A stretch of 64,000 nt of DNA from Bacteroidales bacterium UBA5326 (GCA_002408205.1 DHQY01000014.1:53777-117776); one strand, 5' to 3'. Counted from the first letter of the stretch, positions 1 through 9,694 are shown. A program made the numbers and translations. Notes: generated by a model from the letters alone, not told the origin.

Positions 1-2
1 TT

Positions 3-455
3 GCCTCGGCTTTCGGCTGCTCCACAAATAAAGCCGATACGGCACATATTCCCGGAGCGGGAGCGGCGGGAGGTCTGGGATACGCTTTCCTGCACTTTCT
101 GAACGCAAGCCTCCAATCCGGCGTGGACCTGATTATGGAGTCCCTGAACCTGGAAGACGCAATCTGCCGGGCCAGTCTGGTCATAACGGGAGAAGGAAGA
201 ATCGATTCCCAGACTTTTATGGGAAAGGCTCCTGCAGGAATTGCACGTCTGGCAAAAAAACATCATAAAAAGATTATCGCTTTTTGCGGCACCTCCGATG
301 TTACTCCGGCTGATCAGATGACAGCCTGTTTTGACGATTGTTGTGTGATCACTCCGCCGGGCATGACAACCGGCACCGCCATGCAACACGGAGCACTGTT
401 ATTGCAGGATGCCGTGAGAAATTATTTTTCGCTTTCCAACAACCTGGACAGGTGA
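3..455 (+). CDS. glxK: Glycerate kinase, C-terminal part (cut by window edge)
   Basis: The last 150 residues of a type-1 glycerate kinase (GlxK/GarK family), which phosphorylates D-glycerate with ATP in the cytoplasm. The visible part carries the family's glycine-rich PGAGAAGGLGYAF segment, the VITGEGRIDSQT segment and the KAPAGIARLAKKH segment, all typical of the C-terminal half. The reading frame is open from base 3, so the start lies outside the window. The stop lies inside the end of the convergent radical SAM gene, a 34-base tail-to-tail overlap. Whether the product is 2- or 3-phosphoglycerate cannot be told from this part. Confidence 0.9.
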   Translation, partial: ASAFGCSTNKADTAHIPGAGAAGGLGYAFLHFLNASLQSGVDLIMESLNLEDAICRASLVITGEGRIDSQTFMGKAPAGIARLAKKHHKKIIAFCGTSDVTPADQMTACFDDCCVITPPGMTTGTAMQHGALLLQDAVRNYFSLSNNLDR

Positions 456-1477
456 CAGACTTTAACCTCGGTACGGGTATCCCGCCTGTAATGCAACCCA
501 TTACCCAGACAATATCTGAAATCTTCACAATTCTGGCACCGTGAGACTTTGAGCCAGTCTCTGTTACGGAACAATATGAACTTGTTTTGCCAGACCTCAT
601 AGAATCCCGATTCGTAAATATTTCCCTGTACAGTTCTTTTATCCATATTCAGGCAGCCGGTAATACCCCCGTCGTTATAGATCGCTCCAATATTAACCCC
701 CGACCAGCAGAAGAACGGAGCTTTTCTTACCTTGCCTTCGTATGGGCCTAGATACCCCTCACACCCGAATTGAATATCCGGGATTTTTCCGGCCGTCCTT
801 CTCTTTGAAGCAATAAAGTCCAGTAATTTTCTAAAACTCAAACCATCCAGATTGTCTGCCGTAAATATCCTCCAGGATTTGACTCCCAGGTCCGAAAGCC
901 ACCGGTATAAGGGTTCCATTTGATGTATGTTCAGTCCGGTTACAAGGGTCAGCACAGTCACCGAAATTCTGTCGCCGGCCAATGCCAGGGAAATACATTG
1001 AGAAGCATAACGAAAGTTCGGAATATTATTTCTTGCCCTGTCGTGTGTCGCCTCCATACCGTCAATCCGAACGTACAAGTAGCCCAGACCCACAGCCGAC
1101 AATTTGTCCTGAATTATTTGCGAATACAAGGTCCCGTTGGTGACCATACCCCAGGAAATACCTCGTTTTGATATTTCAGACCCAATTTCCGGCAGATCGG
1201 TTCTGAGTAGCGGTTCACCACCCGCAATGATCACACGCAGTCTGCGGCGATACCTTTTGGGAATAGTATCGAGCGCTTCAAGAAAGTGGGCAGCAGGCAT
1301 ATCCAGACGATGCTTCTCCTTTCTGCAATAAACAGTATTACCGGGACAATCCAGGTTGCAACGGTTGGTACATTCCCATAACAGATACCTGATCCTGTGA
1401 CGTTTGACAATCCTGTTTTTTGAAGCTAAGAATAAAAATCTGCGAAAAAAGTACAGTGGCGCTGGGGAACGGTTCAT
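422..1477 (-). CDS. Radical SAM/SPASM protein with altered cluster motif
   Basis: A 351-residue radical SAM protein with a C-terminal SPASM-like cysteine region. It resembles the Bacteroidales rSAM/lipoprotein-system family (TIGR04133-like) by recall: WECTNRCNL near the N-terminus, AGGEPLLR, WGMVTNGT, GPYEGKVR, QGNIY, and a final CQNCEDFRYCLGNG block. In that family the first motif reads like CNLxCxHCGSxC. Here it is CNLDCPGNTVYC, so C40 and C44 are present but the third cluster position is N47 (codon at 1337-1339); C51 is kept. SAM cleavage may be lost or the cluster may be bound differently. A promoter-like TATATTTG (minus strand, 1511-1518) covers an upstream TTG, so I place the start at the ATG at 1477. 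No partner lipoprotein is visible. Confidence 0.85.
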   Translation of the reverse strand: MNRSPAPLYFFRRFLFLASKNRIVKRHRIRYLLWECTNRCNLDCPGNTVYCRKEKHRLDMPAAHFLEALDTIPKRYRRRLRVIIAGGEPLLRTDLPEIGSEISKRGISWGMVTNGTLYSQIIQDKLSAVGLGYLYVRIDGMEATHDRARNNIPNFRYASQCISLALAGDRISVTVLTLVTGLNIHQMEPLYRWLSDLGVKSWRIFTADNLDGLSFRKLLDFIASKRRTAGKIPDIQFGCEGYLGPYEGKVRKAPFFCWSGVNIGAIYNDGGITGCLNMDKRTVQGNIYESGFYEVWQNKFILFRNRDWLKVSRCQNCEDFRYCLGNGLHYRRDTRTEVKVCHLSRLLESEK

Positions 1478-1510
1478 GATTGGCTTAGATCTGACAGCCG
1501 ACGGGCTGTA

Positions 1511-1518
1511 CAAATATA
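1511..1518 (-). promoter_or_regulatory. TATATTTG -7 promoter element for the radical SAM gene
   Basis: The minus strand reads TATATTTG, a full match to the Bacteroidota TAnnTTTG -7 element, 33 bases before the ATG at 1477. It lies just downstream of the stop of the preceding permease gene. No good TTTG at the -33 position was found. It makes the upstream TTG at 1513 unlikely as a start. Confidence 0.5.
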
Positions 1519-1525
1519 GGTAAAA

Positions 1526-3865
1526 TCAAGATGCGACAATGCTTTCAACAGGATTTTCATTGGCTGCGGACCAATTCCGCAGCGTAACCGTAATTACGGT
1601 AATGGCAGCAATAAGCACAAAGGCTACAAAAAATATCCACCAATGTATAGGTGTCCTGTAAGCAAAACGCGAAAGCCATTGTGAAACGGCATAATAAGAT
1701 ATGGGAACGGCCAGCACACAACTCACAATCATAATTTTAATATAGACTCGGTTAAACATCCTGATGATTTCTGTTACTTCTGCGCCGAATATCTTGCGAA
1801 TGCCAATTTCTTTTCTGCGATACTGCGTTTCAAACATGACCAGACCGAAAATGCCGGCAACAGATATGATTATGGCCAGAAACCCGAATAACGAGATAAT
1901 ACGGTTCATATTGGCTTCTTTTGCATAAAGGACATCCAGCATACGGTCGTAATAATTGATTTCAAAAGGATACGCATTATCCACTTGCTTGAGAACCTCA
2001 TTGATAAACGCCGTAGCTTCTTTCCTGTCTGCTCCCGGAACAAGCCTTATATAGGCAACCGGCAAGCCGTCCGAATAAGGATCACCTACGACGAATGCCA
2101 GATTGTTGCTGGATTTGCGAAGCGAGAAAAGGTTAATATCCCTGAACACCGCTGCAATATATGATCCTCTTTCATAATTAACGGATTCTCCGGCATATAT
2201 ACCTTCATTCAGAGCAGCTGTCTGATTAAGTAGAAGAATTCCGGCCTGTCCGTTCTCTTCATTTTCGGTCGGATACCTCCCTTCCAGCAGCGGAATATCC
2301 AGCACCTGAAGAAAATTCCAGGACACCGAAACGGAACTGAAGTTAAAACGGCCGTCTCTGTATCCTGCACCTTCACTTCTGTATGAATCGCTCGTTCCGA
2401 TAGTAGTCATGGCAAAAGCCACGTCCTGAACCATAGCCTTCGATTTTAGTCTGTTAATAAAAAAATCTCTTTTTCCCAAATGGCTTTTGCTCAATTCAAC
2501 CACGGCAATATCCCGGGTATTGAAGCCCAGATTGAATTTTCTGAGGTATTTATTCTGCTGCTGCATACAGATGGCTGCAATAATCAGGCAAAAAGACACG
2601 ATATACTGGAACCCGATGAGGACAGTACGCAACTTACGGCCTTTGAGTGAAAGTCCAAAAGAGCCTTTTAACACCAGAGCCGGGGGGAAGGAGGTAATAT
2701 AACAGGCCGGCCATAATCCGGCCACAACACCTGTGGCCAGCGCAATTCCTGCCGTAATAAAGATCACTTTCAAATTATAATTGATACGTATATCGGCCGA
2801 GATAAATGTAAGCATATGCAATTCATCTGCTAAAAAAACCAAAGTCAGCGCTATTAAAAAGGCAAACATACATATGGCTACCGCCTCAAGCAGGTAATTA
2901 AGACGTAACGAACAGGATGAACTGCCCAAAATCTTTTTTGTGTTTATGCTCTTTATCCTTACGGGTACCATTGCTGTAGCAAAATTGGTGAAATTAATGG
3001 CGGCAATGATGATTACCAGCATAGCAATTATAAACAACACATTTACCGTGTCCTTGCTGCCTGACTCCCTAAAGTATATATCGGAAAGAAGGGATAGACT
3101 GACTGTCACTTTTTCCTGCCAACCACCTATCTCTGCCACATTATATAATTCGTTGAAATGATCACACACCTCCTGCGCATAACGGGGCGAGTCGAGTTTC
3201 ACATAACAAATGAAATTGCATGAGCCAAAATCATTTATCTGGAATGTCGGATCTATTGAAACATATATGAGGTTCGTCAAAAGCGTGTTCTCGGGAAGGT
3301 CTTCATAAACGGCACCTATCGTAAATAATGATTTGCCGCGGCTTTTTCCCCATATGCCTTCTTCGCAGGAAATAATCTCCCCAATGGGGTCAGTTCTGCC
3401 AAAGTACATTTCAGCAATACTTGCCGGGATCATTACCTGATCAGGCGATTCAAGACAATGGGGATTACCGGCCTTGATTTTGAAGCCGAACACATCGGAG
3501 ATCTGCGGATAAACCTGCGCTATCTCGGAACGGAATCCCGTCTTCGCATCGTTCTCTTCTACAGTAAAGTACGTTTCCCCAAGAAAAGCCGGGAGCACAA
3601 GCGTTCCGTAGCTGATCCGTGGGTTAGCGGAAATAAAGGCATCTGCCAACCCCCTGGGCACTATGCTTTGAGTTGTATTTCCTTCGTTTAATAGCAGTTC
3701 CAGTCTGAATATCCGGTCCGACTGCGGGTGAAATTTATCATAATTCAGCTCATAGCTCACTTTCATCATCAGGATGAGAAAAGCAGCAAAAGAGGCTCCC
3801 AGACCAAGCACATTTAGTAAGCCCGATATCCCCTTGTATCCTTTCCAATGTAGTATCCTAAACAT
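1526..3865 (-). CDS. FtsX/MacB-like ABC transporter permease (copy 1 of 3)
   Basis: A 779-residue inner-membrane permease of the MacB/FtsX type, the large double-FtsX form common in Bacteroidota. An N-terminal membrane helix (about 15-35) is followed by a periplasmic MacB_PCD-like domain. Then come two FtsX blocks, each with several helices (roughly 280-435 and 665-770). The GIRKIFGAEVTEIIRMF segment and the C-terminal ANENPVES tail are typical. It is the last of three tandem permeases, 2 bases after the upstream one, so surely co-transcribed. Such permeases normally work with a MacB-type ATPase, which is not encoded nearby. The substrate is unknown. Confidence 0.9.
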   Translation of the reverse strand: MFRILHWKGYKGISGLLNVLGLGASFAAFLILMMKVSYELNYDKFHPQSDRIFRLELLLNEGNTTQSIVPRGLADAFISANPRISYGTLVLPAFLGETYFTVEENDAKTGFRSEIAQVYPQISDVFGFKIKAGNPHCLESPDQVMIPASIAEMYFGRTDPIGEIISCEEGIWGKSRGKSLFTIGAVYEDLPENTLLTNLIYVSIDPTFQINDFGSCNFICYVKLDSPRYAQEVCDHFNELYNVAEIGGWQEKVTVSLSLLSDIYFRESGSKDTVNVLFIIAMLVIIIAAINFTNFATAMVPVRIKSINTKKILGSSSCSLRLNYLLEAVAICMFAFLIALTLVFLADELHMLTFISADIRINYNLKVIFITAGIALATGVVAGLWPACYITSFPPALVLKGSFGLSLKGRKLRTVLIGFQYIVSFCLIIAAICMQQQNKYLRKFNLGFNTRDIAVVELSKSHLGKRDFFINRLKSKAMVQDVAFAMTTIGTSDSYRSEGAGYRDGRFNFSSVSVSWNFLQVLDIPLLEGRYPTENEENGQAGILLLNQTAALNEGIYAGESVNYERGSYIAAVFRDINLFSLRKSSNNLAFVVGDPYSDGLPVAYIRLVPGADRKEATAFINEVLKQVDNAYPFEINYYDRMLDVLYAKEANMNRIISLFGFLAIIISVAGIFGLVMFETQYRRKEIGIRKIFGAEVTEIIRMFNRVYIKIMIVSCVLAVPISYYAVSQWLSRFAYRTPIHWWIFFVAFVLIAAITVITVTLRNWSAANENPVESIVAS

Positions 3866-3867
3866 AT

Positions 3868-6231
3868 TTATTCATTTCTCAGACAATTCACCGGATTTTC
3901 ATTGGCGGCGCGCCAATTCTGAAAGGTAACCGTCAGCAGGGTAATAAGGCTCACACACAGGAATGCGCAGACAAATACCCACCAGAACATTGGGGTTTTA
4001 TAGGCAAATCCAGCCAGCCATCTGTTAATCAGATAATAAGAAAGAGGTATTGTAAGAATGCAACAGATAATTAAAAGCTTAATATACGTCCGGTTAAATA
4101 ACACAAGAATATCCCGTATACTTGCCCCGAATACCCTCCTGACTCCAATTTCCTTCCGTTTGTGTCCGCTTTCGAACACAACCAGGCCAAAGACCCCCAC
4201 TACCGAGATGAGAATGGCAATAATGCTGAAAAGAGTGATGAGCGAGGACAGGTTTCTTTCTTTAACATAAGCAGCCTGGATATATTCATCAAAATACCTT
4301 ACGTCCTGCTTGTATGAATCAAATTTCTCCTGTGCTTCATGTACATGTCTGATGGCTTTCTCTACATCCGTCCCGGCAGCTATGCGGATGTAAGCGTTAG
4401 GTTGCGTAAAACCCCAATTATTGGTTCCCCAGACATAGAAACACATAGGTTCCACCAGATTACGAAATGTAGAAAACTTAATATCGGGCATAAAACCAAT
4501 AATTTCTCCTTCCTGGCCTAAAGTAGCGCCTAATTCCAGACCATACATCTCTTTGGCCGTCTGATTGAAAATAAAAGCACCCCTTTCCTTCAACGGATCG
4601 GCCTCGGTAAAGTCTCTGCCTTCAAGCACTTCAATACCAATAGTTTTCAAAAAACCAGGCCGGACAGGTAAACATTTGAAGCTGATATCAGTCCCATTAA
4701 ATTCGCGACCCCATCCCATGTAATCGTCAAAAATGGACAATTCTACATCAGAAAATCCCACTTCCTCAATACCGCCAAAAGACTTCAGTTCATTTACAAA
4801 AGTCTCCCTGGCATTCAGTATCTTAGAACTGCAAGTAGTCACTATCAACCGGTCTTTGTCGTACCCGAACTGTGAGCGCATCATATAGCGGTTCTGCAGG
4901 TATATGAATGAAGCCCCGATAACAAGCGCTATAGAAGCAATAAATTGAAAACCAAGCAATACACTTCTCATTCTTTTTCCTTTGGGAGAAAGTCCGAAAG
5001 AACCTTTAAGCACTATGGCCGGATTGAACGATGTAATATAAAAGGCAGGATACAGGCCGGCCAGGATTCCGGAAAAAACACTCAACCCTCCGGTAAATAA
5101 CACCAGATTGATATTTTCCCGAATTGAAATGCCGGAAGAAATGAATCTTTCCAGAAAAGTGCCTTTACTTAAAAAAACAATCATAAGGGCCACGGCAAAA
5201 GACAACAACGACATACCTACTGCTTCTGCAATAAGAGCAGCACGAAGGGACCTGTTTGAACTGCCCAGTACTTTTTGCGTATTTATACTTTTTATACGCA
5301 TGGGTGTAAGAGCCGTGCTGAAATTGGTAAAATTAATACCTGCAATAAGAATGATCACAAAAGCAATGGCAATCAGCAGCCATGTAGTGCCTTTTGAGCC
5401 ATGTTCTCCTGTATCGTAAGTAACATCATTTGTATAATACAGGTCCGATAGCGGCGTAAATCGGGCCGCTCCGCGGCTGAGCGCTTCTAACATGGCCTCT
5501 CTGGACGGAAAGCCCATACTTTCATGATCTAAATAATCCGTGAAATGGTCCAGCATTATCCCGGCAGAAGAAGGATCGTCAAGGAGATAGTAAATATGAT
5601 AATTCCAGTTACCCCAATTATGAGTATTCTCATCGTCAGGTATCTTATAGTATATGGAATTAGTCAACGCATCGTTTTTGGGAAAATCGCGATAGACGCC
5701 GCCTACCGTATAGTTTCCGCCTTCAAAAAAGAGTTGTTCCCCAACGGGCGATGTCATAGAAAAATGTGCTTTTGCCAGGGATTCAGGAATAAGGATTTTC
5801 CCGGGATCGAGAATGGACTGTGCCGTCCCGTCGAGTATTTCAAAATCGAATACTTCCGGAAATTCAGCGGAGATTCTTACCGCATGAAAATAAAACTCAG
5901 ATTCACCTTTGTCATTTTTTACGGTATAACGATGCTTGCCGTCCCAGGGATTAGACAACCCGAACTTCAACACATGCGGAGAATTTTTTGCGATGCTCTC
6001 TGCCATAGGTCTGTTAATAACAGCCTGGAACGTTTTTCCGTCCTGTGCGATTTCAAGTCGCATGATCCGGTCTCTGTTACTGTGCGACGCATTGTAGTTC
6101 ATTTCGTATCCTACCTGTATCATGATAAACATGAAAGCGGCAAAAGCCACGCTCAACCCTAAAAGATTCAGTATTGCCGCCATTTTGAACCGGCGGAGTA
6201 CGCTTAGAAAATTCCTTATTATAGTTTTCAT
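3868..6231 (-). CDS. FtsX/MacB-like ABC transporter permease (copy 2 of 3)
   Basis: A 787-residue permease with the same plan as its downstream neighbour: an N-terminal helix, a periplasmic domain, and two multi-helix FtsX blocks. It is a close paralogue of copy 1: both carry INFTNF, RIKSINT, VLGSS or ILGSS, and an ANENPV tail. The pair most likely arose by tandem duplication. The third permease lies 22 bases upstream. I see no broken motif. ATPase partner and substrate are unknown; export of a lipid, lipoprotein or drug, or a mechanotransmission role, are family-level possibilities only. Confidence 0.9.
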   Translation of the reverse strand: MKTIIRNFLSVLRRFKMAAILNLLGLSVAFAAFMFIMIQVGYEMNYNASHSNRDRIMRLEIAQDGKTFQAVINRPMAESIAKNSPHVLKFGLSNPWDGKHRYTVKNDKGESEFYFHAVRISAEFPEVFDFEILDGTAQSILDPGKILIPESLAKAHFSMTSPVGEQLFFEGGNYTVGGVYRDFPKNDALTNSIYYKIPDDENTHNWGNWNYHIYYLLDDPSSAGIMLDHFTDYLDHESMGFPSREAMLEALSRGAARFTPLSDLYYTNDVTYDTGEHGSKGTTWLLIAIAFVIILIAGINFTNFSTALTPMRIKSINTQKVLGSSNRSLRAALIAEAVGMSLLSFAVALMIVFLSKGTFLERFISSGISIRENINLVLFTGGLSVFSGILAGLYPAFYITSFNPAIVLKGSFGLSPKGKRMRSVLLGFQFIASIALVIGASFIYLQNRYMMRSQFGYDKDRLIVTTCSSKILNARETFVNELKSFGGIEEVGFSDVELSIFDDYMGWGREFNGTDISFKCLPVRPGFLKTIGIEVLEGRDFTEADPLKERGAFIFNQTAKEMYGLELGATLGQEGEIIGFMPDIKFSTFRNLVEPMCFYVWGTNNWGFTQPNAYIRIAAGTDVEKAIRHVHEAQEKFDSYKQDVRYFDEYIQAAYVKERNLSSLITLFSIIAILISVVGVFGLVVFESGHKRKEIGVRRVFGASIRDILVLFNRTYIKLLIICCILTIPLSYYLINRWLAGFAYKTPMFWWVFVCAFLCVSLITLLTVTFQNWRAANENPVNCLRNE

Positions 6232-6253
6232 ACGTTAATAAAATCGACTTGTG

Positions 6254-8560
6254 TTACTTTGCAGTGTATTCAACGGGATCTGCAACGGCAGCCCGCTGGC
6301 TTACTCCGTATACCGTCACAAAAGCAATGGCGGTTGCCAGTAATCCGGCCAGGATAAATATCCACGGTCCCAGTGTGATGCGTAAGGGATAATCGGACAA
6401 CCATCTGCTCATGGCATACCAAATAACGGGAACAGATATAATAAAAGCAATCAGAACCATCCTAAGGAAACTGACTACCAGGCGTGTTACTATCTCTTTA
6501 ACCGTAGAGCCAAAAACCTTTCTCATGGCAATTTCAAGAGCCCTCTGGCGAACAAAATAGGTAGCCATGGCAAGCAGTCCCAAAACCGACAATACAATGG
6601 CAATAATAGTAAAAAAGATGAGAATGGTAGACGTCTTTTCCTGTTGCTCATAGGCCTTCTGGATCTGATCATCCATAAATTCACCCGAAAAAACACCTCC
6701 TCCGTTGATCTTGAGAAAAACATCCCCGACCTGCTTCATCACCAGGGACGGATCTCCGTTTACTTTAATCAGAAAAGACCAGGGAACAGATTCGCCAAAA
6801 TTATTGTAGACCACGATAGCCGGTCCAATTTTCTCAGTTACCTTGCCGTATTGGAAATCTTTCAGAATTCCGGCAATCAGGAGATCCGTTCCTCTTAAAG
6901 AAACATGCGTTGCCTCCTGTTCAAGGCCCATTTCCCGCATGGCCGATTCGTTAAACCAGAAACCCTGTCCGGCAGTATGGTTGTCACGTATAACTTCAAA
7001 ACCCATCATGTCAAAATAGGTTGAATCTCCCTGAAAGATCTGGAAGCTTATATTCCTGTCTTCATACTGTACGGTATTGTTATTGCCTCTGTTCAGCGGG
7101 TAACCCATACAGAAAGCAACTTTCTCCACACCGGGGAGCGATATCAGTTCATTTCTGAATGTTTCTGATAAGGTCCTGTCGAAGTCCATATTATCAACTA
7201 CAATAATATTTTCTGTATTATAACCCAGCCGGGCTTTTATCATATAACGCACCTGTGCTGTCATAGTAATGGAACAGGCTATCAGAACAATGGTTATTAC
7301 ATTCTGTACAGTGATAAAAACTTTTCCAAAAAACATTTTGGACTTACGTTTGAAAGACCCCCTTACTACTTCTATGGGTTCATAACCGGAAATGATTCGC
7401 GCCGGAATAACGCCCGCAACTGTTCCCAAAACAAGTATCCCCAGTATACTGCCAAGAATCTCCGCCGGCGTTACGTCATGCAGCACGGAGAGTTCTCTTC
7501 CGAGCAGCCGTCCGGCATAGCCGTCTGCTCCCAAAGCCATGACAAGCCCTAAGATATAGGCTATTGTGCAAACGATAAGTGATTCAACTATAAGCTTACC
7601 AAAAAGAGCCCTGCGAGAAGATCCCAGCAGGCGCCGTGTAGACATTTCCCTTGCCCGGAATCCGGCCTGGGCCACGGTCAGGTTTATGTAGTTGATAAGA
7701 GCAAAAAGCAAAATCAAAACTCCAACTGATATAAGGATTACTACCAACGTGGAATCACCCTGAAAAAATCCGTTAACAGGAATATCAGAAAAGTAAACAT
7801 CCCTAAGGGGAGTCAGCAACACCTGTTGCCAAACTTCACGTTCGTATATCCAGTAAAACGTCTTAAAGTACTCCTTCATTTCAGGGATCCTGGCCGTTAT
7901 ATCGGTATGTTCTCGTGCCAAAATAAACATTACAGCTGTCCCCGCATTACCCAGGTTGTTATCTATAATTGAAGGGTTATAGTGTGTCATCTGTTCCATT
8001 CTCAGAATTATATCGTAATTCATAAAAATGGAATTGGTGATATCCTCCAGCACTCCGGCCACAGTAACAACAAAACCATCCAGTTCAATAGTCTTTCCAA
8101 CAGCATCTTCGGGCCCGAAAACTCTGTTAGCGAAACTTTTACTGATGATCACATTATCCAGAGAACGCAATGCTGTGTTTCTGTCGCCCGAGATGAGCCG
8201 AAAATCAAAAAAATCAAAAAAAGTAGAATCGGCAAAGCCCAGCGAAACAGATGTTTTCTCGCCCAGAACCCTGGCCGGGTAACCGGCTCCGAATCCTGTG
8301 TACACACAGATCTTTTCAATCTCGGGATACCGATCGGCCAGTTTGTCTGCCAGTTTTGCTGCACACCCGTAAGCTGCCTCACTCCCCAGAACATATATTC
8401 TGTCTGCCTTGGTATGATATGAATCGGTAGATAATTCACCTGCGGTATATTCGGCAATAAGAATAACAAACACCAGGGAAACGGAGAGCCCCAGAAGGCA
8501 AATTAAAGAATAGGCCTTGTTCCGGCTCCAATAAATTAACGTAGATCTGATACCTGACAT
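6254..8560 (-). CDS. FtsX/MacB-like ABC transporter permease (copy 3 of 3)
   Basis: A 768-residue double-FtsX permease, the first gene of the three-permease run. It is more divergent than copies 1 and 2 (INYINLTVAQ and RRLLGSS at the equivalent place; final ADPVEYTAK). An N-terminal helix at about 17-35 precedes the periplasmic domain; helices cluster near 275-440 and 640-755. The ATG at 8560 follows a 139-base spacer. No full-match TAnnTTTG element was found in front of it. There is no ATPase gene on either side of the cluster, so the ATPase must be supplied from elsewhere or the proteins act without one. Confidence 0.9.
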   Translation of the reverse strand: MSGIRSTLIYWSRNKAYSLICLLGLSVSLVFVILIAEYTAGELSTDSYHTKADRIYVLGSEAAYGCAAKLADKLADRYPEIEKICVYTGFGAGYPARVLGEKTSVSLGFADSTFFDFFDFRLISGDRNTALRSLDNVIISKSFANRVFGPEDAVGKTIELDGFVVTVAGVLEDITNSIFMNYDIILRMEQMTHYNPSIIDNNLGNAGTAVMFILAREHTDITARIPEMKEYFKTFYWIYEREVWQQVLLTPLRDVYFSDIPVNGFFQGDSTLVVILISVGVLILLFALINYINLTVAQAGFRAREMSTRRLLGSSRRALFGKLIVESLIVCTIAYILGLVMALGADGYAGRLLGRELSVLHDVTPAEILGSILGILVLGTVAGVIPARIISGYEPIEVVRGSFKRKSKMFFGKVFITVQNVITIVLIACSITMTAQVRYMIKARLGYNTENIIVVDNMDFDRTLSETFRNELISLPGVEKVAFCMGYPLNRGNNNTVQYEDRNISFQIFQGDSTYFDMMGFEVIRDNHTAGQGFWFNESAMREMGLEQEATHVSLRGTDLLIAGILKDFQYGKVTEKIGPAIVVYNNFGESVPWSFLIKVNGDPSLVMKQVGDVFLKINGGGVFSGEFMDDQIQKAYEQQEKTSTILIFFTIIAIVLSVLGLLAMATYFVRQRALEIAMRKVFGSTVKEIVTRLVVSFLRMVLIAFIISVPVIWYAMSRWLSDYPLRITLGPWIFILAGLLATAIAFVTVYGVSQRAAVADPVEYTAK

Positions 8561-8611
8561 AAAACATACTAATAGCTGCCAATTATAAAACCACTAACGT
8601 GCCAAAACAAA

Positions 8612-8636
8612 TAAGGCGCTATTAAATAACGCCTTA
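8612..8636 (-). terminator. Hairpin terminator after the M23 peptidase gene
   Basis: On the minus strand the arms TAAGGCG and CGCCTTA form a 7-bp stem around an 11-base loop, followed by a T-rich run (TTTGTTTT). It lies 64 bases past the stop of the LysM/M23 gene and before the permease cluster, separating the two transcription units. The rest of the 139-base spacer holds nothing else I can name. Confidence 0.6.
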
Positions 8637-8699
8637 CATACTTTTATAAATTCCGGATTTGTCTAAAAATTTGACATGAGTGTAAAAATGTTATACAGA

Positions 8700-9656
8700 C
8701 TACCTGACGATCAGTCTCCGACCAATACGTAAGGTGGTCGAAGAAGAAATTCCGTTCAGCTGGCATATCTTTTTTATGGTGGTTCCATATTTCATGGCCA
8801 GAGCACCCAGTGTGTCTCCGGAACGGATAGTGTGCAACATTCTTTGTGATGCGGCAACAGACTCTGAGTCGTCCTGTCCATAATGCGAGTAAATGCTAAA
8901 GTAATGCTTCTTTAAAACAAAGACGGAATCGCGCAAAGTACCCGTTTCAAAATCGATAAGGCGTTCCGGATCAAATGCCTTTCCCATATACCTGGTCTCG
9001 AAATGCAGGTGAGGTCCGGTACTTCGGCCAGTGCTTCCTCCCAGGCCAATCACCTCGCCTGCCTTAACAAGTTCACCTGTATTCACCAGGTGTTTTGACA
9101 GATGGCCGTAATAAGTTTCCAGGCCGTTGGCATGCCGTATTACAAGCATATTCCCGTATCCTCCTGAATTTCTGGAAAATTCAACAATACGCACTACTCC
9201 GTCAAAAGCTGCCCGTACAGAATCACCCCTGGTAAGAGGGAGGTCGGTTCCCTTATGCTCCCTTGTCCTGCGGTAAGCAAAACGCGAACGTACTTTTCCA
9301 ATAAGTGGACAACAATAGCCGTGCAACGAATCGGCAAGACACAAATCAATTTCATCGGGCAGGTCAGAAAGCGGTATATCTTTAAAGGCATGGATACTCT
9401 CCGTATTCCACCCTTCATAAAAATCATCATCGTCTATGACCGGTCGCCCCAGGTCCCAGTATTCCCAGGTAAAATCGCGGAAGAGAATGATTTTAGTGAA
9501 TTTATCTTCTGTGTCGAGGGTGTCTACCGGAATGCGCATTTCCAATCCGCGAACCGGGCCGGACGGGCCACCTTTTGTGGCCTCCGGATCTGCCTCTTGA
9601 GCATAAGAAAAACAAGTGGCTGATAGACAGGCAGCAAGTAAAAAAATATTTTTCAA
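8700..9656 (-). CDS. Secreted M23 family peptidase with C-terminal LysM
   Basis: A secreted zinc endopeptidase of the LytM/M23 type, expected to cut peptidoglycan peptide bridges or to serve as an envelope-bound regulator. The M23 core shows the zinc motifs HKGTD and HLHFE, with the family's GNMLVIRHANG and YYGHL segments between them. A LysM peptidoglycan-binding domain (about the last 45 residues, TIRSGDTLGALAMKYGTT) follows. No ATG is available. A -7 element covers the most upstream TTG (9689), so I place the start at the TTG at 9656, giving a short signal peptide beginning MKNIFLLAA and ending near SYA. It is divergent from the FecCD-type permease. Confidence 0.85.
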   Translation of the reverse strand: MKNIFLLAACLSATCFSYAQEADPEATKGGPSGPVRGLEMRIPVDTLDTEDKFTKIILFRDFTWEYWDLGRPVIDDDDFYEGWNTESIHAFKDIPLSDLPDEIDLCLADSLHGYCCPLIGKVRSRFAYRRTREHKGTDLPLTRGDSVRAAFDGVVRIVEFSRNSGGYGNMLVIRHANGLETYYGHLSKHLVNTGELVKAGEVIGLGGSTGRSTGPHLHFETRYMGKAFDPERLIDFETGTLRDSVFVLKKHYFSIYSHYGQDDSESVAASQRMLHTIRSGDTLGALAMKYGTTIKKICQLNGISSSTTLRIGRRLIVR

Positions 9657-9686
9657 AACGTATAGGAAATTTGATGTTGTCTGGAA

Positions 9687-9694
9687 CAAATATA
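9687..9694 (-). promoter_or_regulatory. TATATTTG -7 element for the M23 peptidase gene
   Basis: The minus strand reads TATATTTG, a full match to the Bacteroidota -7 consensus, 30 bases before the proposed TTG start at 9656. It sits almost back to back with the divergent element at 9723-9730. No clear -33 TTTG was found at the right spacing. Confidence 0.5.

Noticed and set aside
5545..6162. 205-residue plus-strand open frame inside permease copy 2
   Set aside because: No family resemblance; the minus-strand permease is complete with conserved helices and motifs.
1526..6231. Permease copies 1 and 2 as a recent duplication forming a direct DNA repeat
   Set aside because: The proteins are clearly related but differ across most of their length; no long identical DNA stretch is visible.
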